Shown here piece after piece: positions 7,898 through 15,472 of a stretch of DNA of 22,994 nt. The stretch's first letter is position 1, and every line of letters starts with the position of its first letter. The translations under genes and the position numbers were made by a program. This stretch comes from Bacteroidales bacterium. Its GTDB lineage: Bacteria; Bacteroidota; Bacteroidia; Bacteroidales; UBA932. Under the pieces are notes generated by a model. The model saw only the letters and a program-made list of their open reading frames with translations. It searched no databases and was not told the DNA's origin. The stretch lies in contig JAFXPV010000045.1 in assembly GCA_017527625.1 (NCBI GenBank), forward strand, positions 1 to 22,994, in the 5' to 3' direction.

Positions 7898-9775
7898 TCA
7901 GAAGCTCCAGTCCAGCTGGCCCCGCACTTCGAAGATGCGGTCCTTGTCGTTGTGTATGTAGTTTGTGACCGCTGCCTTCAGCGACAGCTTCAGCCCTGCG
8001 GCAATGCCGGCCGTCGCCAGCAGGCCTGCCGCCACTCCCCTGCCGCTGTATGACATCACCGAAAATGACTGGGGCAGGTCTTTTTCATAAGCATAGATAC
8101 GGGTGGCCGAAGAGGCCGAATCGAAGTATGTGACGCAGCCCCACAGCGAGAAAGCATCCAGAATACGGCAGTCAGCAGCCGCAGACGCGCCGAAACCTTT
8201 TTCAAGCTTGTATCCATAGACTCCTGCCAGCCGCACACCGGTCAGCATCAGCACGCAGTCTCCCCTGCACGACAGCGACAGCCGCTGCGAAGGCTTATAG
8301 GATGCCTGCACTTTCATTGCGTGCTTATGGCTGTCTTCATAATCCTTCCAGGTATAGTTGTCCTGGGCGTATACCGACCAGCCTTCCCTGGCATACTCGC
8401 AGCGGGCCTTCACCGAAACGGCCAGGGAAGGCCAGTCGATACGGTAGCGGGAGTGCGGATGATACGCCGTCTGAGCCATCGCAGTGAGCGTAACGTCGCG
8501 CAGAGGCCTGGCCAGCAGGTTGACCAGGATGCCGTACTGATTGCTTACCGAAGACAGCGACGAATACGCACCGGCGTGGGCTGCTATATAATCTTTGGGA
8601 TAGTACCTGAGCTGCACGGAACTCTCAAAATTATACCCTGGCGACCAGACCAGCCCGGCAAGGGCCGCCGGGGTTCCCTTGAAATCAAGGGCCGCCTCCC
8701 CGTAGAACCGGCAGTGTCCCAAGCTGTACAAGGCCGACAACGCCACATTGCCGTGTGCGCCGTCATACATCTGGAAGCGGTTGTATTCCTGCACCCTGCG
8801 GGCGTTGTGTTTATTGTATCCGTAGCCCACCGCCGTCAGCGAAACGAGCAGCCTGGAAGTTTCAATGCTGTAGTTCACTCCGCCGAGGAATTCTCTCAGC
8901 GCGTCTTTCTGGGCTTTTTGGAAGGCGGTCCTGTGATAGCCGGTGGTCGGCAGCGAGCTGTAAGTGCTGTCGGTAGCGGTGGCGTCCAGCGACGCTGCGG
9001 AGAAGAATGCCTGGATGCGGCCTGCCCCGCCGAGGTCGAATGAGGCTGCGATGCCGCGCAGGGCGTCGTTCTCGCCGGTGGAAGTGTAACCTCTGAAATC
9101 GTTCTTGTGCTTGATGATGGCAGCCGGGCTGCCAAGGGCCGACATCGAGAACGACTTGTCCATAGCCAGCCCCTGCCCGTAGCTCGCCGAATAATCGCCG
9201 GCAAGCAGCTTGAAGCTGCCGGCATCGTACTGGATATGGGCGGATATGAAGTCCGGGAGCAGGCTCTCCTGCGCATCGCTCTCGAAGGTCGCACCGTAGC
9301 TGAAGCGGCCTGCTCCGCCAAGATACCTGGCGTAGCGGTAAAGACCTTCCTGGCTGGATTTCCATTTGAGTCTTGTGCGGATCTGTGAGAATGCGCCGGA
9401 GCTGCCGCCGGCAGCCTCTTCCAAAGTGATGAACGGAAGAAGCATCTCCACCATGTCGCGGCTGAAACCGTCGACCGCCGCCAGCTCTGACAGAGACAAT
9501 ATCGCACCGTATTCTTCGCGGTACTCGAGCAAGCTCTCAATCTGGAAAAGCGTCAGCAGCCTGAGCTCCTCCAGCTGGCTGCGGGAGGCTGCATTGAGGT
9601 TCAACGGATTCAGCAGCAACGACTCATACCACTGCAGCAGTTCCTCCGAAGCCGCGCCCGTCTCCGAGTCCTGCAGCTGTTCCAGGACATCCTCTATGCT
9701 GCGCGGGACATCCTGTGCCCAAAGCGTCAGGACAGGCAGCAGCAACAACAGCGATATTACAGTCAAACGTCTCAT
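7898..9775 (-). CDS. Exported helix-hairpin-helix protein with probable beta-barrel
   Basis: A 625-residue protein with a signal peptide (cleavage after LWA, about residue 20). A helix-hairpin-helix region of the ComEA type follows at about 57-117 (NLNAASRSQLEEL and a second repeat around LSELAAVDGFS). The remaining 450 or so residues alternate polar and hydrophobic positions, are rich in Tyr, Gly and Ser, and end in LDWSF. A C-terminal Phe is the usual signal for outer-membrane insertion, so I infer a barrel. I recall similar HhH proteins in many Bacteroidota, without a known function; a role in DNA uptake or a protein-protein contact is possible. No neighbour explains it. Confidence 0.75.
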   Translation of the reverse strand: MRRLTVISLLLLLPVLTLWAQDVPRSIEDVLEQLQDSETGAASEELLQWYESLLLNPLNLNAASRSQLEELRLLTLFQIESLLEYREEYGAILSLSELAAVDGFSRDMVEMLLPFITLEEAAGGSSGAFSQIRTRLKWKSSQEGLYRYARYLGGAGRFSYGATFESDAQESLLPDFISAHIQYDAGSFKLLAGDYSASYGQGLAMDKSFSMSALGSPAAIIKHKNDFRGYTSTGENDALRGIAASFDLGGAGRIQAFFSAASLDATATDSTYSSLPTTGYHRTAFQKAQKDALREFLGGVNYSIETSRLLVSLTAVGYGYNKHNARRVQEYNRFQMYDGAHGNVALSALYSLGHCRFYGEAALDFKGTPAALAGLVWSPGYNFESSVQLRYYPKDYIAAHAGAYSSLSSVSNQYGILVNLLARPLRDVTLTAMAQTAYHPHSRYRIDWPSLAVSVKARCEYAREGWSVYAQDNYTWKDYEDSHKHAMKVQASYKPSQRLSLSCRGDCVLMLTGVRLAGVYGYKLEKGFGASAAADCRILDAFSLWGCVTYFDSASSATRIYAYEKDLPQSFSVMSYSGRGVAAGLLATAGIAAGLKLSLKAAVTNYIHNDKDRIFEVRGQLDWSF

Positions 9776-9779
9776 AGCG

Positions 9780-9787
9780 CAAAGCTA
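9780..9787 (-). promoter_or_regulatory. Candidate -7 element directly before the HhH gene
   Basis: Minus-strand TAGCTTTG fits TAnnTTTG, but it ends only 4 bases before the ATG at 9775. If it is used, the transcript would start at or next to the start codon and be leaderless. There is no good TTTG box upstream, so it may be fortuitous. Confidence 0.35.
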
Positions 9788-9831
9788 CGGGACGCAGACG
9801 GCAATAGCCGTTTTTAAGCATTTATATCCGC

Positions 9832-10344
9832 TTAATTCGTTTTGAACTTGAAAGTGACGGCCTTGAGGTCCTCGTTGGCCTTGGCTATCTTGCCTGCCAG
9901 TTCAGCCTTGAAAGCCTTCATACGGGCGAGGTAAGCCTCGTCGCCGGCTGCAAGAATCTGCAGGGCGAAGATGGCGGCATTCTTGGCTCCGTCAAGGGCC
10001 ATAGTGGCTACGGGAATGCCGGAAGGCATCTGGAGGATGGACAGGACAGAATCCCAGCCGTCCATAGAATTGGACGACTTGATGGGGACACCGATTACCG
10101 GAAGCGGAGTTGAAGCGGCGATGACTCCGGGCAGATGGGCGGCTCCGCCGGCTGCGGCGATAATCACCTTGATGCCTCTGTCAGCTGCGCCGCGGGCAAA
10201 TTCAGCGACCTGGTCGGGAGTGCGGTGCGCGCTGAGTGCATTTATTTCAAAAGGGATCTCCATACTGTCGAAGAATTCTGCAGCCGACTTCATTACCGGC
10301 ATATCGGACAGACTTCCCATTATGATGCTTACGATAGGTTTCAT
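9832..10344 (-). CDS. purE: N5-carboxyaminoimidazole ribonucleotide mutase PurE
   Basis: A 170-residue class I PurE, which converts N5-CAIR to CAIR in de novo purine synthesis. GSLSD (10-14), SAHRTP (38-43) and the AAGGAAHLPG loop (64-73) carry the active-site Ser, Asp and His residues. The start at 10344 gives MKPIVSIIMGSLSD, the normal family start; 30 further open residues upstream are not family-like and would run into the divergent gene. Class I PurE needs PurK, which is not in this window. It is transcribed divergently from the HPRT-Adk fusion, with overlapping promoters. Confidence 0.95.
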   Translation of the reverse strand: MKPIVSIIMGSLSDMPVMKSAAEFFDSMEIPFEINALSAHRTPDQVAEFARGAADRGIKVIIAAAGGAAHLPGVIAASTPLPVIGVPIKSSNSMDGWDSVLSILQMPSGIPVATMALDGAKNAAIFALQILAAGDEAYLARMKAFKAELAGKIAKANEDLKAVTFKFKTN

Positions 10345-10355
10345 TTGATTTTCGG

Positions 10356-10387
10356 TGTGAGATTGTGCAAAATTAATATTATTTTTG
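10356..10387 (+). promoter_or_regulatory. Promoter of the hpt-adk gene
   Basis: TATTTTTG at 10380-10387 fits the -7 consensus exactly. TGTG at 10356-10359, 20 bases upstream, is one mismatch from TTTG. The predicted start leaves a leader of about 15-20 bases before the ATG at 10411. Confidence 0.5.
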
Positions 10388-10399
10388 TGAAGTTGTAAA
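10368..10399 (-). promoter_or_regulatory. Promoter of purE
   Basis: Minus-strand TAATTTTG (10375-10368) fits the -7 consensus, and TTTA (10399-10396), 20 bases upstream, is one mismatch from TTTG. It occupies the same DNA as the opposing hpt-adk promoter, so the two cannot be bound by RNA polymerase at once. Confidence 0.5.
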
Positions 10400-10410
10400 A
10401 ACGTTCTTCT

Positions 10411-11535
10411 ATGGACAACAGAGTCAAACTGCACGACAAATACTTCAAATCATACATCTCTCACGAGACTTTGATCAAAGCCGTCGACGAGGTGGCCGCA
10501 AAAATCAATGCCGACTACAAGGGCTCAGGGAAAACCCCTGTCGTCCTCTGCGTCCTGAGCGGCTCGATAGTCTTTTCAGGCTATCTGCTCACCAGGCTTG
10601 AATTCCCCTGCGAGCTGGCGGCCATCAAGGTCACTTCGTACGAAGGCACCCGTTCGACCGGCAACATCAAGGAAGTCCTTGGCCTTACGACCGACGTGGA
10701 CGGACGCGACGTCATCATCATAGAGGACATCGTCGACACCGGGGCCACCATCGTCAAGCTCTGCGAACACCTGTCCTTCAGGGGCGCGACTGACGTCAGG
10801 ATTTGCACGATGTTCGTCAAGCCCGAGGTCTACCACAAAGACCGCAAGCTTGACTATGTGGGAATGGAAGTGGCCAACAAATTCATCGTCGGATTCGGAC
10901 TGGATTACGACCAGCTCGGCAGGAACCTCCCGGGCATCTTCATACTCGATGACAATCAAACTGACAATAAAATGAAATATTACATTCTCTTCGGCCCTCC
11001 GGGTGCTGGCAAAGGCACTCAGGCCAAACTTCTCGTTGAAAAATTCGGTTTCCACCACGTATCTACCGGAGACCTGCTCCGCAAGGAAATGGCTGCCGGC
11101 ACACCCCTCGGCCTCAAGGTAAAATCCCTCATCGAACAGGGCGCCCTCGTTCCCGACACCGTAGTCATCGGTATGATCAAGAGCGAGATCGAGAACAACC
11201 CTTCAGTTCCCGGCTTCCTCTTCGACGGCTTCCCCCGCACTACAGAGCAGGCTGCAGCCCTCGATATGATGCTTGACGAAATGGGCCAGAGCGTCACTTC
11301 AGTGCTGTCGATATCCATCAGCGACGAGATGGTCAAGGAGCGCATCCGCCACCGCGCCCTGCAGGAGAACCGTCCCGACGACACCAAGGACGAGGTCATC
11401 GCCAACCGCATCAAGACTTACCACGAGAAGACCGAGCCTGTCATCGATTTCTACAAGGCCCAGGGCAAATATCGCGAAATCGACGGCGTCGGCACCATCG
11501 AGGAGATTTTCCAGAAAGTCTGCGACATTATGTAA
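10411..11535 (+). CDS. hpt-adk: Hypoxanthine phosphoribosyltransferase-adenylate kinase fusion
   Basis: One uninterrupted 374-residue frame carries two purine enzymes. Residues 1-180 are an HPRT, which makes IMP/GMP from hypoxanthine/guanine and PRPP. Its PRPP-binding loop is IIIEDIVDTGAT (102-113), followed by the FVKPEVYHKDRKLDYVG base-binding region. Residues 188-374 are a complete adenylate kinase (AMP + ATP = 2 ADP). It has P-loop GPPGAGKGT (195-203), FDGFPRT for AMP binding, and RPDDT in a short LID without zinc cysteines. The linker is only about 8 residues, and M188 (ATG at 10972) could act as an internal start for free Adk. The two genes are separate in many bacteria. I recall similar fusions in Flavobacteriia but cannot check this. 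Confidence 0.92.
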   Translation: MDNRVKLHDKYFKSYISHETLIKAVDEVAAKINADYKGSGKTPVVLCVLSGSIVFSGYLLTRLEFPCELAAIKVTSYEGTRSTGNIKEVLGLTTDVDGRDVIIIEDIVDTGATIVKLCEHLSFRGATDVRICTMFVKPEVYHKDRKLDYVGMEVANKFIVGFGLDYDQLGRNLPGIFILDDNQTDNKMKYYILFGPPGAGKGTQAKLLVEKFGFHHVSTGDLLRKEMAAGTPLGLKVKSLIEQGALVPDTVVIGMIKSEIENNPSVPGFLFDGFPRTTEQAAALDMMLDEMGQSVTSVLSISISDEMVKERIRHRALQENRPDDTKDEVIANRIKTYHEKTEPVIDFYKAQGKYREIDGVGTIEEIFQKVCDIM

Positions 11536-11548
11536 GGACGAAGGAAGG

Positions 11549-12268
11549 CTAAGCGGTTATCAAGCCGAAAAGCCACTTCCCTACGAACCACAACACCGGC
11601 ACCAGAAGGGCCGGAAGCATATCGAGGGTCTTTCCCTGACGGATTTTCAGAAGGGAAAGGCCCGATGCCGTTATTATAAGGCCTCCTACAATCAGCAGTT
11701 CGCACATAAGGGCGTCGCTGATGGCAGAGCTCGAGATCTTGGCTATCAGGAAGAACAGCCCCTGCCAGCAGAAAAGCACGGGGGCGGCCAGGACCATACC
11801 TATGCCGTAGGTCGACGCAAACACGAACGACGACACGAAGTCGAGGGTGGCATTGGTGAAAAGCAGCGTATTGTCGCCCTGCAGGGCGCTGGTCACCGGC
11901 CCGAGCATCGAGAGCGGACCGACACAGTAAAGCAGGCAGGCCGTCGAAAGCCCTTCGGCCAGCGAAGAGCGGCCGTCGGAAGGAGCGCCGCCGCGTTTGC
12001 CCAGCTTGTCGACGAGAGCGTGAAAACGGTCGTCTATCTTCAGCCAGGTGCCCACCACGCTGCCGATGGCCATAGCCAGTATGAACAACACCGGGAACTC
12101 GCTCTGAGGCATATTCCTGATGGTCGCCCCGAGACCGATGGCAAGGCAGGCCAGTCCAAGGGACGTAAATACAGCTTCTTTGTATTTTTCTTTTACCCCA
12201 CGATGAACCAGGGCTCCTGCTACGGAGCCCAGGATAATCGTGCAAGTATTGACTATTGTTCCTAACAT
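11549..12268 (-). CDS. DUF554 family membrane protein (YqgA-like)
   Basis: A 239-residue, very hydrophobic protein with about six to seven predicted membrane spans. The start MLGTIVNTCTIILGSVAGAL and the stretch CVGPLSMLGPV followed by ALQGD and TNATLDFVSSFVFAS are characteristic of DUF554. Length is normal (about 220-240). The biochemical role is unknown; the family is generally described as putative transporters. It starts 3 bases after the stop of the PLP-dependent lyase gene, so both are probably one transcript. That pairing suggests movement of an amino acid or a lyase product such as indole or phenol, but this is only inference. It converges on the HPRT-Adk gene with a 13-base gap. Confidence 0.87.
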   Translation of the reverse strand: MLGTIVNTCTIILGSVAGALVHRGVKEKYKEAVFTSLGLACLAIGLGATIRNMPQSEFPVLFILAMAIGSVVGTWLKIDDRFHALVDKLGKRGGAPSDGRSSLAEGLSTACLLYCVGPLSMLGPVTSALQGDNTLLFTNATLDFVSSFVFASTYGIGMVLAAPVLFCWQGLFFLIAKISSSAISDALMCELLIVGGLIITASGLSLLKIRQGKTLDMLPALLVPVLWFVGKWLFGLITA

Positions 12269-12271
12269 CTG

Positions 12272-13720
12272 TTAGAGGCTGTCGCCGAAATCGGCGCGGA
12301 ATTTCTCGACGAGTTTGGTCTGCCAGTCGCTGACAGGCTCCAGACGGCCGAAGAAGAAACGCAGAACGCTCGGCTCCTCGGTGAATCTCAGGCCGCCGAT
12401 GAGCTTGCGGTTGTCCCATACCCACTTCACGCGGTCAGCCACATATTCCAGCTGGGAAAGGGTGAACACGCGTCGCGGAACGGCAAGCCTGAGGAGTTCG
12501 AGGGCTGCAAAGTGTTCTGAGCCGTCCCTTTCACGCTGCTCGCTGATGGTTCCTCGCTCCATACCGCGGATACCGCCGGCGATATACATTGCAGCGCCGA
12601 GAGCGCCAGCCGGATACTGGTCGTGAGGCATATCGGGGAAGAACTTGCTCGCATTGAGGTGGACGCCGAGTCCTCCTGCCGGGCGGACTACAGGCACACC
12701 GTATTCGTGGAGCTCATTGACCATATGTTCGATGAAGAGCGGGCCCTGGTTGATGTACTCTTCGTCAAGAGTCTCATAGAGGCCGACTGCAATGGCTTCC
12801 ATCGAACGTACTTCCATACCGCCGTACGTGAGGAAACCCTCAAACAGGGGAACATACTCCTTCATGCGGAGCATCAGCTCTGTGTTGTTCGAGCAGATGC
12901 AGCCGCCGCGGGCGAAACCGAGTTTGCGTGCCGAGAAGTAGACAATGTCGACTGCAGCGCAAAGCTCGAACATGATCTCCTTGATGGTCTTGTTCTTGTA
13001 GGCCTCTTCCCTTGTCTTGATGAAGTGGAGGTTGTCTTGAAGCAGGGATGCGTCGAGCACGCTGATGATGCCTTCTTTCTTGCAGATATCAGCAACTTCG
13101 AGGATATTGGCGGCAGAAATGGGCTGGCCTCCGATAAGGTTGGTACCTGTCTCGATGCGGAGCCATTTTATCTGGCTGCGGTGATCCTTGATGAACTGTT
13201 TCAGGCGGGGAATGTCGAAATCTCCCTTGAACGGGTCGAGATTGTCGGCATCAATGCCTTTCTGGGCCACCAGCTCCACCACGTCAGCTCCGAGGCGGGT
13301 AATATGGGCCTTGGTCGTAGTGAAGTGGAAGTTCATCGGCACCAGGTCGCCGGGTTCGCAGAACGCCTCTGCAAGGATATTCTCGCAGGCGCGCCCCTGA
13401 TGAGCCGGCAGAAAATCGTTGAGTCCCATAGTCTCCTTTATCGCTTTCTGGAGCCTGTAGAATGTTTCCGAACCAGCATAGGCATCGTCTGCCTGGAACA
13501 TTGCCGCCTGCTGGTTGTCACTCATTGCATTGACTCCCGAGTCGGTCAGCATGTCGATGTAGATGTCTTTGTTGTGCAGCAGGAAAGTGTTGTTTCCGGC
13601 TTCTTCCATCTTTTTCTGGCGCTCTTCTACGGGAAGAAGATACAACTTCTGGACGATGCGCACTTTGTGCATCTCAAGGGGAACCTGATGGTCCTCGCGA
13701 TAAAATTTGACTGTTGACAT
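12272..13720 (-). CDS. Tryptophanase / tyrosine phenol-lyase family beta-eliminating lyase
   Basis: A 482-residue PLP enzyme of the family that splits Trp to indole, or Tyr to phenol, plus pyruvate and ammonia. Conserved parts: AYAGS (Tyr81), HQGR (107-110, phosphate), TNLIGGQP (Asn194), D223 (pyridine N), Lys266 in FSARK (Schiff base), PRR (Arg416, substrate carboxylate). Family databases would probably call it tryptophanase. However, residues that separate the two activities look phenol-lyase-like: FTTT at 133-136, MERG with Arg389, LRFF at 453-456. It is also odd in having Leu226 where both enzymes have Arg (DAT/SR), and Arg265 for the first Lys of the KK pair. Start 13720 is chosen because the frame upstream to 13795 crosses promoter and terminator. 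Substrate unknown. Confidence 0.85.
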   Translation of the reverse strand: MSTVKFYREDHQVPLEMHKVRIVQKLYLLPVEERQKKMEEAGNNTFLLHNKDIYIDMLTDSGVNAMSDNQQAAMFQADDAYAGSETFYRLQKAIKETMGLNDFLPAHQGRACENILAEAFCEPGDLVPMNFHFTTTKAHITRLGADVVELVAQKGIDADNLDPFKGDFDIPRLKQFIKDHRSQIKWLRIETGTNLIGGQPISAANILEVADICKKEGIISVLDASLLQDNLHFIKTREEAYKNKTIKEIMFELCAAVDIVYFSARKLGFARGGCICSNNTELMLRMKEYVPLFEGFLTYGGMEVRSMEAIAVGLYETLDEEYINQGPLFIEHMVNELHEYGVPVVRPAGGLGVHLNASKFFPDMPHDQYPAGALGAAMYIAGGIRGMERGTISEQRERDGSEHFAALELLRLAVPRRVFTLSQLEYVADRVKWVWDNRKLIGGLRFTEEPSVLRFFFGRLEPVSDWQTKLVEKFRADFGDSL

Positions 13721-13750
13721 ATTTAAAGGGTATGAAATGAAATAATGATA

Positions 13751-13783
13751 CAAAAATAAGCAATAATTAGTCACTTGGCCAAC
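13751..13783 (-). promoter_or_regulatory. Promoter of the beta-eliminating lyase gene
   Basis: Minus-strand TATTTTTG (13758-13751) fits the -7 consensus; GTTG (13783-13780), 21 bases upstream, is one mismatch from TTTG. The element lies 30 bases before the ATG at 13720, which supports this start. I see no tnaC-like leader peptide. Confidence 0.6.
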
Positions 13784-13794
13784 AATATCAAACA

Positions 13795-13825
13795 AAAAAG
13801 GACTTCCTGTCGGGAAGTCCTTTTT
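13795..13825 (-). terminator. Intrinsic terminator of the beta-helix gene (possibly bidirectional)
   Basis: AAAAAGGACTTCC (13795-13807) and GGAAGTCCTTTTT (13813-13825) form a 13-bp stem around a 5-base loop. There are A/T tracts on both sides, so it could also work on the plus strand. It lies 21 bases past the beta-helix gene stop and separates that gene from the lyase operon. Confidence 0.85.
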
Positions 13826-13846
13826 GTAAGCGTACGGAAGGACAAC

Positions 13847-15385
13847 TTACTTGGGCATCTGCGCACCGTAATTTGCAACCTTTCCGAACAGGTCCTTGGC
13901 TTTCTCCCAAGGGTACTTGTTGCAGTACATACTGGGACGAACGATCTCGCTGCCCTGCTGGTTGAGACCGAAGAGGCGGTTCACCTGGTTGGCGGCGGAG
14001 TTGGCGTTGTAGCTCTGCGACTTGATCATCGACAGGCTCATATAGCCTTCGAGGTAGGGTTTGTCGATGGCATTGATGAAGTCCTCGTTCTCGGGCATTT
14101 CCATATTGCCTTCGTATTTGGGACCGATCTGCTCGGCTTCCTCTATCCTGGCTGCGGGAACCGAGATCGTGGCTGCACCTGAAGCGGCGAGTTCAAGGTC
14201 TCTCTTGTTGGCGAAGAAATAGTTGTCGTAGAGGTTGCTGATCTTGGCTTTCTCCATTGCGGTGGTAGACTCGTAGAACACTCTTTCAACGGCGCAGTTG
14301 CTGTTGCAGCCGAAGATGTTGTGATGCACGTCGATGGTGCGGATACCGTTCATAAAGCGGAAGCCCTGTCCCATATCCTCGAAAGCCTTGGTGCGTGTCC
14401 AGGTGAAGAGGACGGTGTTGTGATGGAATTCGAGAGACACCTCAGGAATGTCTGCGTCCTTTACGTTACCTTTCACCTGGCAGGCTGCATAGCGGCAGGC
14501 TATGAAGATGTTGTTGCAGATTTCGATATGGCCTTTGCCCATAAGAGCCTGGATACCGTAGTCGCGACAGTTTACAAATATGCAGTTTGAAATGCGGACA
14601 TTGCCTTCCACATCCATATGCAGTCCGTATTCATCACCGCTGGAAGTACCTACGATGGGGCAGTTGGGAGATGCGTCGGGCTCCACGAAACGGCCGGTGA
14701 GGACACCCTCGTTGGGAGTACCGGTTATTTCAAGGTCGACATTGGCCACGCAATATCGGTTGTTCTCGCCGAGGTCGAACACGAAGCCGTCAATGACCAC
14801 CGTACCTACGGGGCCGTTGTAGCCGTAAGGCCTGCGGGCGTTCCAGTTGAACAGCGGGGCGGTGAACTGCTGGTCAGTCGGCTGGAACTTGGTGATATGC
14901 TTGATGACGTCACGCTCGCTGAAATCGGTAGAATAGCCGCCGTAGATGCTGATGAACTTGCCTCTGTCAGCTTCCTGCGAAGAGTTGCCGAAACGGCCGA
15001 TCTCGATGTATCCACGGTCGAGGTTTCCGAGGTAATTACCTTCAGCCACAAAAATCTGGTCGTTCTCTTCTGCAGCGTCGATGGCTTTCTGCAGGTCCTT
15101 CATAGGAGTAGAGGCTGACAGTCCGTCGGCACGGGCAGAACCCGTTGACACGCTTACATATAAGGTCTTGCCTTTTGCGGGGCGGTTGGCGGGGGCGTTC
15201 GTAGCCGCACCTGCTGCATTACCTGCATTGCCGGCGTTGCTGATCGTGCCGGATGTTGCACTGTTTACAGCTTTCTGAGCGGCATCTTTCAGACCTTTGA
15301 GGAGGTTCTGAGCCTGGAGTTGTCCACTGCAAGCCATAATGGCGATTACCGAGACAGCCAGGGCTTTGACAATAATCTTTTTCAT
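13847..15385 (-). CDS. Secreted right-handed beta-helix protein
   Basis: A 512-residue exported protein. It has a signal peptide ending either at LQAQ (residue 26) or, if the Cys in IMACSG is used as a lipobox, at about residue 19. An Ala/Asn/Gly-rich linker follows (about 45-70). Then KTLYVSVSTGSARADGLSAS leads into PMKDLQKAIDAAEENDQIFVAEGNY, typical of the start of parallel beta-helix (pectate-lyase-fold, DUF1565-like) proteins. Repeated strands such as VRISNCIFVNCRDYGI and EICNNIFIACRYAA are spaced as helix coils. Such proteins often bind or cut polysaccharides, but I see no catalytic residues I can name. It stands alone, with its own promoter and terminator. Confidence 0.75.
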   Translation of the reverse strand: MKKIIVKALAVSVIAIMACSGQLQAQNLLKGLKDAAQKAVNSATSGTISNAGNAGNAAGAATNAPANRPAKGKTLYVSVSTGSARADGLSASTPMKDLQKAIDAAEENDQIFVAEGNYLGNLDRGYIEIGRFGNSSQEADRGKFISIYGGYSTDFSERDVIKHITKFQPTDQQFTAPLFNWNARRPYGYNGPVGTVVIDGFVFDLGENNRYCVANVDLEITGTPNEGVLTGRFVEPDASPNCPIVGTSSGDEYGLHMDVEGNVRISNCIFVNCRDYGIQALMGKGHIEICNNIFIACRYAACQVKGNVKDADIPEVSLEFHHNTVLFTWTRTKAFEDMGQGFRFMNGIRTIDVHHNIFGCNSNCAVERVFYESTTAMEKAKISNLYDNYFFANKRDLELAASGAATISVPAARIEEAEQIGPKYEGNMEMPENEDFINAIDKPYLEGYMSLSMIKSQSYNANSAANQVNRLFGLNQQGSEIVRPSMYCNKYPWEKAKDLFGKVANYGAQMPK

Positions 15386-15408
15386 AGAGTCGTTATTTAG
15401 GTTTTAAC

Positions 15409-15416
15409 AAATGTAA
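15409..15416 (-). promoter_or_regulatory. Candidate -7 element of the beta-helix gene
   Basis: Minus-strand TACATTTG fits TAnnTTTG and ends 23 bases before the ATG at 15385. No clear TTTG box is found about 20 bases upstream. Confidence 0.45.
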
Positions 15417-15425
15417 GAAATTTAA

Positions 15426-15433
15426 TAGATTTG
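15426..15433 (+). promoter_or_regulatory. Candidate -7 element of the cation:proton antiporter gene
   Basis: TAGATTTG fits TAnnTTTG and lies 39 bases before the chosen ATG at 15473. The upstream box is poor (TTTT at 15403-15406). If correct, an in-frame ATG at 15431 would lie inside the promoter and cannot be the start. Confidence 0.45.
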
Positions 15434-15472
15434 TTGAAGTATTTTTCAAGTACAGTCAACTCCCGAACCATT

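Noticed and set aside
12623..13717. A 364-codon open frame on the plus strand opposite the lyase gene
   Set aside because: It is the complement of a highly conserved PLP enzyme, has no recognisable family sequence and no promoter. G+C-rich codon use keeps the opposite strand open. Other long antisense frames (for example 3150-4211, 7081-7872, 8321-9043) are rejected for the same reason.
13721..13793. TnaC-like leader peptide or riboswitch before the lyase gene
   Set aside because: Only about 70 A+T-rich bases lie between terminator and ATG; no Trp-containing small open frame and no stable structure is seen.
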